Under the pieces are notes generated by a model. The model was not told the DNA's origin. It worked only from the letters and a program-made list of their open reading frames with translations, and ran no database searches. Positions 23,332-24,083 of a stretch of DNA of 24,083 bases are shown here, one piece after another (within the stretch, counting starts at the first letter, position 1; each line of letters opens with the position of its first letter). Made by a program: the position numbers and the translations under genes. The DNA is taken from NCBI GenBank assembly GCA_003543035.1, contig DPJL01000357.1, forward strand, positions 25,055-49,137, given 5' to 3'. Origin of the DNA: Micromonosporaceae bacterium. GTDB lineage: Bacteria > Actinomycetota > Actinomycetes > Mycobacteriales > Micromonosporaceae.

Positions 23332-24083
23332 ATGAGCGACATGCTCGTGCAGTCTGTTGTAGATACGCGTCTCCGCTGGGACTACGACCCGACCGACTCC
23401 CGGATGCGCACGCTCTATGAACGTGCCAAGGACGGGCAGTGGAAAGTCGAGGACATCGACTGGTCCCTCGACGTGCCATTTGGCGAGCCGTTACCGGATG
23501 ACTCCGCCTTTGCGATGTCGGCTTTCGCCGCGTCGCCGCTGGCCGCACGAGGACGGCCGGCCTGGGACGAGTTCCGCTGGGAGCTTCAGTCGTGGATGGT
23601 CAGCCAATTCCTGCACGGGGAACAGGCCGCGATGATCGTGGCGGCACGGCTCGTCGAAATCGTGCCCGACCTGGAAAGCAAGTTCTACGCGACCACCCAG
23701 GCGGTCGACGAGGCCCGGCATGTGGAGGTCTTCTCGCGCTATCTGCGGGAGAAGGTGCCCGAGCCCTATCCGATCTGCGAGCCGTTGCGGTTGATGTTGC
23801 AGAGCATCCTGTCGGACAGCCGCTGGGACGTCATCGCGCTCGGCATGCAGATCATGGTGGAGGCGCTGGCCATGGCGGCTTTCCGGCTGGCCAACAACAC
23901 CTTCCACGACGATCTCATCAAGAGCATTACCGGGCTCGTGGGCCGGGACGAGGCGAGGCATGTCTCCTTCGGCGTGCTGTCGCTGTCGGGTTTGTACGAC
24001 CAGATGACCAGCACCGAGCGGGCCGAACGCGAGGAACTCGTGCTCGAGTCGGCCAGCCTGATCCGGCGGCGCTTCCTGCTCGA
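23332..24083 (+). CDS. Ferritin-like diiron oxygenase, 3' end outside window
   Basis: The first 250 residues of a ferritin-like non-heme diiron protein. All six carboxylate/histidine ligands are visible as two repeats: Glu97 (HGEQ), Glu127 and His130 (DEARH), then Glu177 (VEALAM), Glu207 and His210 (DEARH), each half spaced 30 residues. The N-terminus LRWDYDP...YERAKDGQW...DIDWS is shared by a group of actinobacterial ferritin-like oxygenases distantly related to AurF-type N-oxygenases. It would activate O2 for hydroxylation, N-oxygenation or C-C cleavage. The start ATG 23332 fits a leaderless transcript; ATG 23341 is the alternative. A TTA codon lies at 23491. It is divergent from the C-SsuD-SsuE/ACP-C operon and probably acts in the same pathway. 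Confidence 0.85.
   Translation, partial: MSDMLVQSVVDTRLRWDYDPTDSRMRTLYERAKDGQWKVEDIDWSLDVPFGEPLPDDSAFAMSAFAASPLAARGRPAWDEFRWELQSWMVSQFLHGEQAAMIVAARLVEIVPDLESKFYATTQAVDEARHVEVFSRYLREKVPEPYPICEPLRLMLQSILSDSRWDVIALGMQIMVEALAMAAFRLANNTFHDDLIKSITGLVGRDEARHVSFGVLSLSGLYDQMTSTERAEREELVLESASLIRRRFLL

Noticed and set aside
1..24083. tRNA, rRNA, CRISPR array, transposase or attachment sites
   Set aside because: I saw no regularly spaced repeats, cloverleaf-like sequence, rRNA-like stretch or transposase motif. A covariance-model scan would be needed to exclude small RNAs.

Overview
The window is high-GC DNA from an actinobacterium. It shows GC-rich third codon positions, GTG starts, several leaderless-type promoters (a TANNNT hexamer about 7 nt before the start codon) and a few rare TTA codons. 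The genus cannot be fixed from the sequence. Most of the window looks like part of a specialised-metabolite (NRPS-like) biosynthetic gene cluster that continues past both ends. There are 20 intact or partial genes plus one ATP-grasp gene split by a frameshift.

Layout. (1) 1-4567, minus strand: a carrier protein, an ATP-grasp ligase (reading frame broken by one base) and two half-size ABC exporters, the second cut by the left edge. (2) 4568-4658: a divergent promoter region with a perfect 16-bp palindrome. (3) 4659-10160, plus strand: an extended SDR, then a benzaldehyde-dehydrogenase-like ALDH and an aryl-alcohol-dehydrogenase-like ADH, then a DoxX membrane protein and a second ALDH. (4) 10392-10850: an orphan HTH protein. 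(5) An acyl-CoA-dehydrogenase-like flavoprotein (minus) diverging from a SAM methyltransferase (plus). (6) 13305-15538: P450, DUF4188 protein and a 59-aa membrane protein in one operon behind tandem palindromes. (7) 15607-18397: an M3 oligopeptidase and a DUF2461 protein, probably an insert of non-cluster function. (8) 18403-23306, minus strand: condensation domain, SsuD-type monooxygenase, SsuE-type flavin reductase fused to an acyl carrier protein, and a second condensation domain. (9) 23332 to the right edge: a ferritin-like diiron oxygenase, divergent from that operon.

How it may work (inference). Two carrier proteins, two free-standing condensation domains and an ATP-grasp ligase suggest amide or ester formation on carrier-bound intermediates by separate proteins. 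No adenylation domain is visible. Oxidative tailoring would come from the SsuD/SsuE-ACP pair, the diiron enzyme, the P450 and the acyl-CoA-dehydrogenase-like protein. The XylB/XylC-like pair would oxidise an aryl or similar alcohol to the acid. The ABC pair would export the product. The most unusual part is an alkanesulfonate-monooxygenase-type enzyme whose FMN reductase is covalently joined to an acyl carrier protein, bracketed by two paralogous condensation domains.
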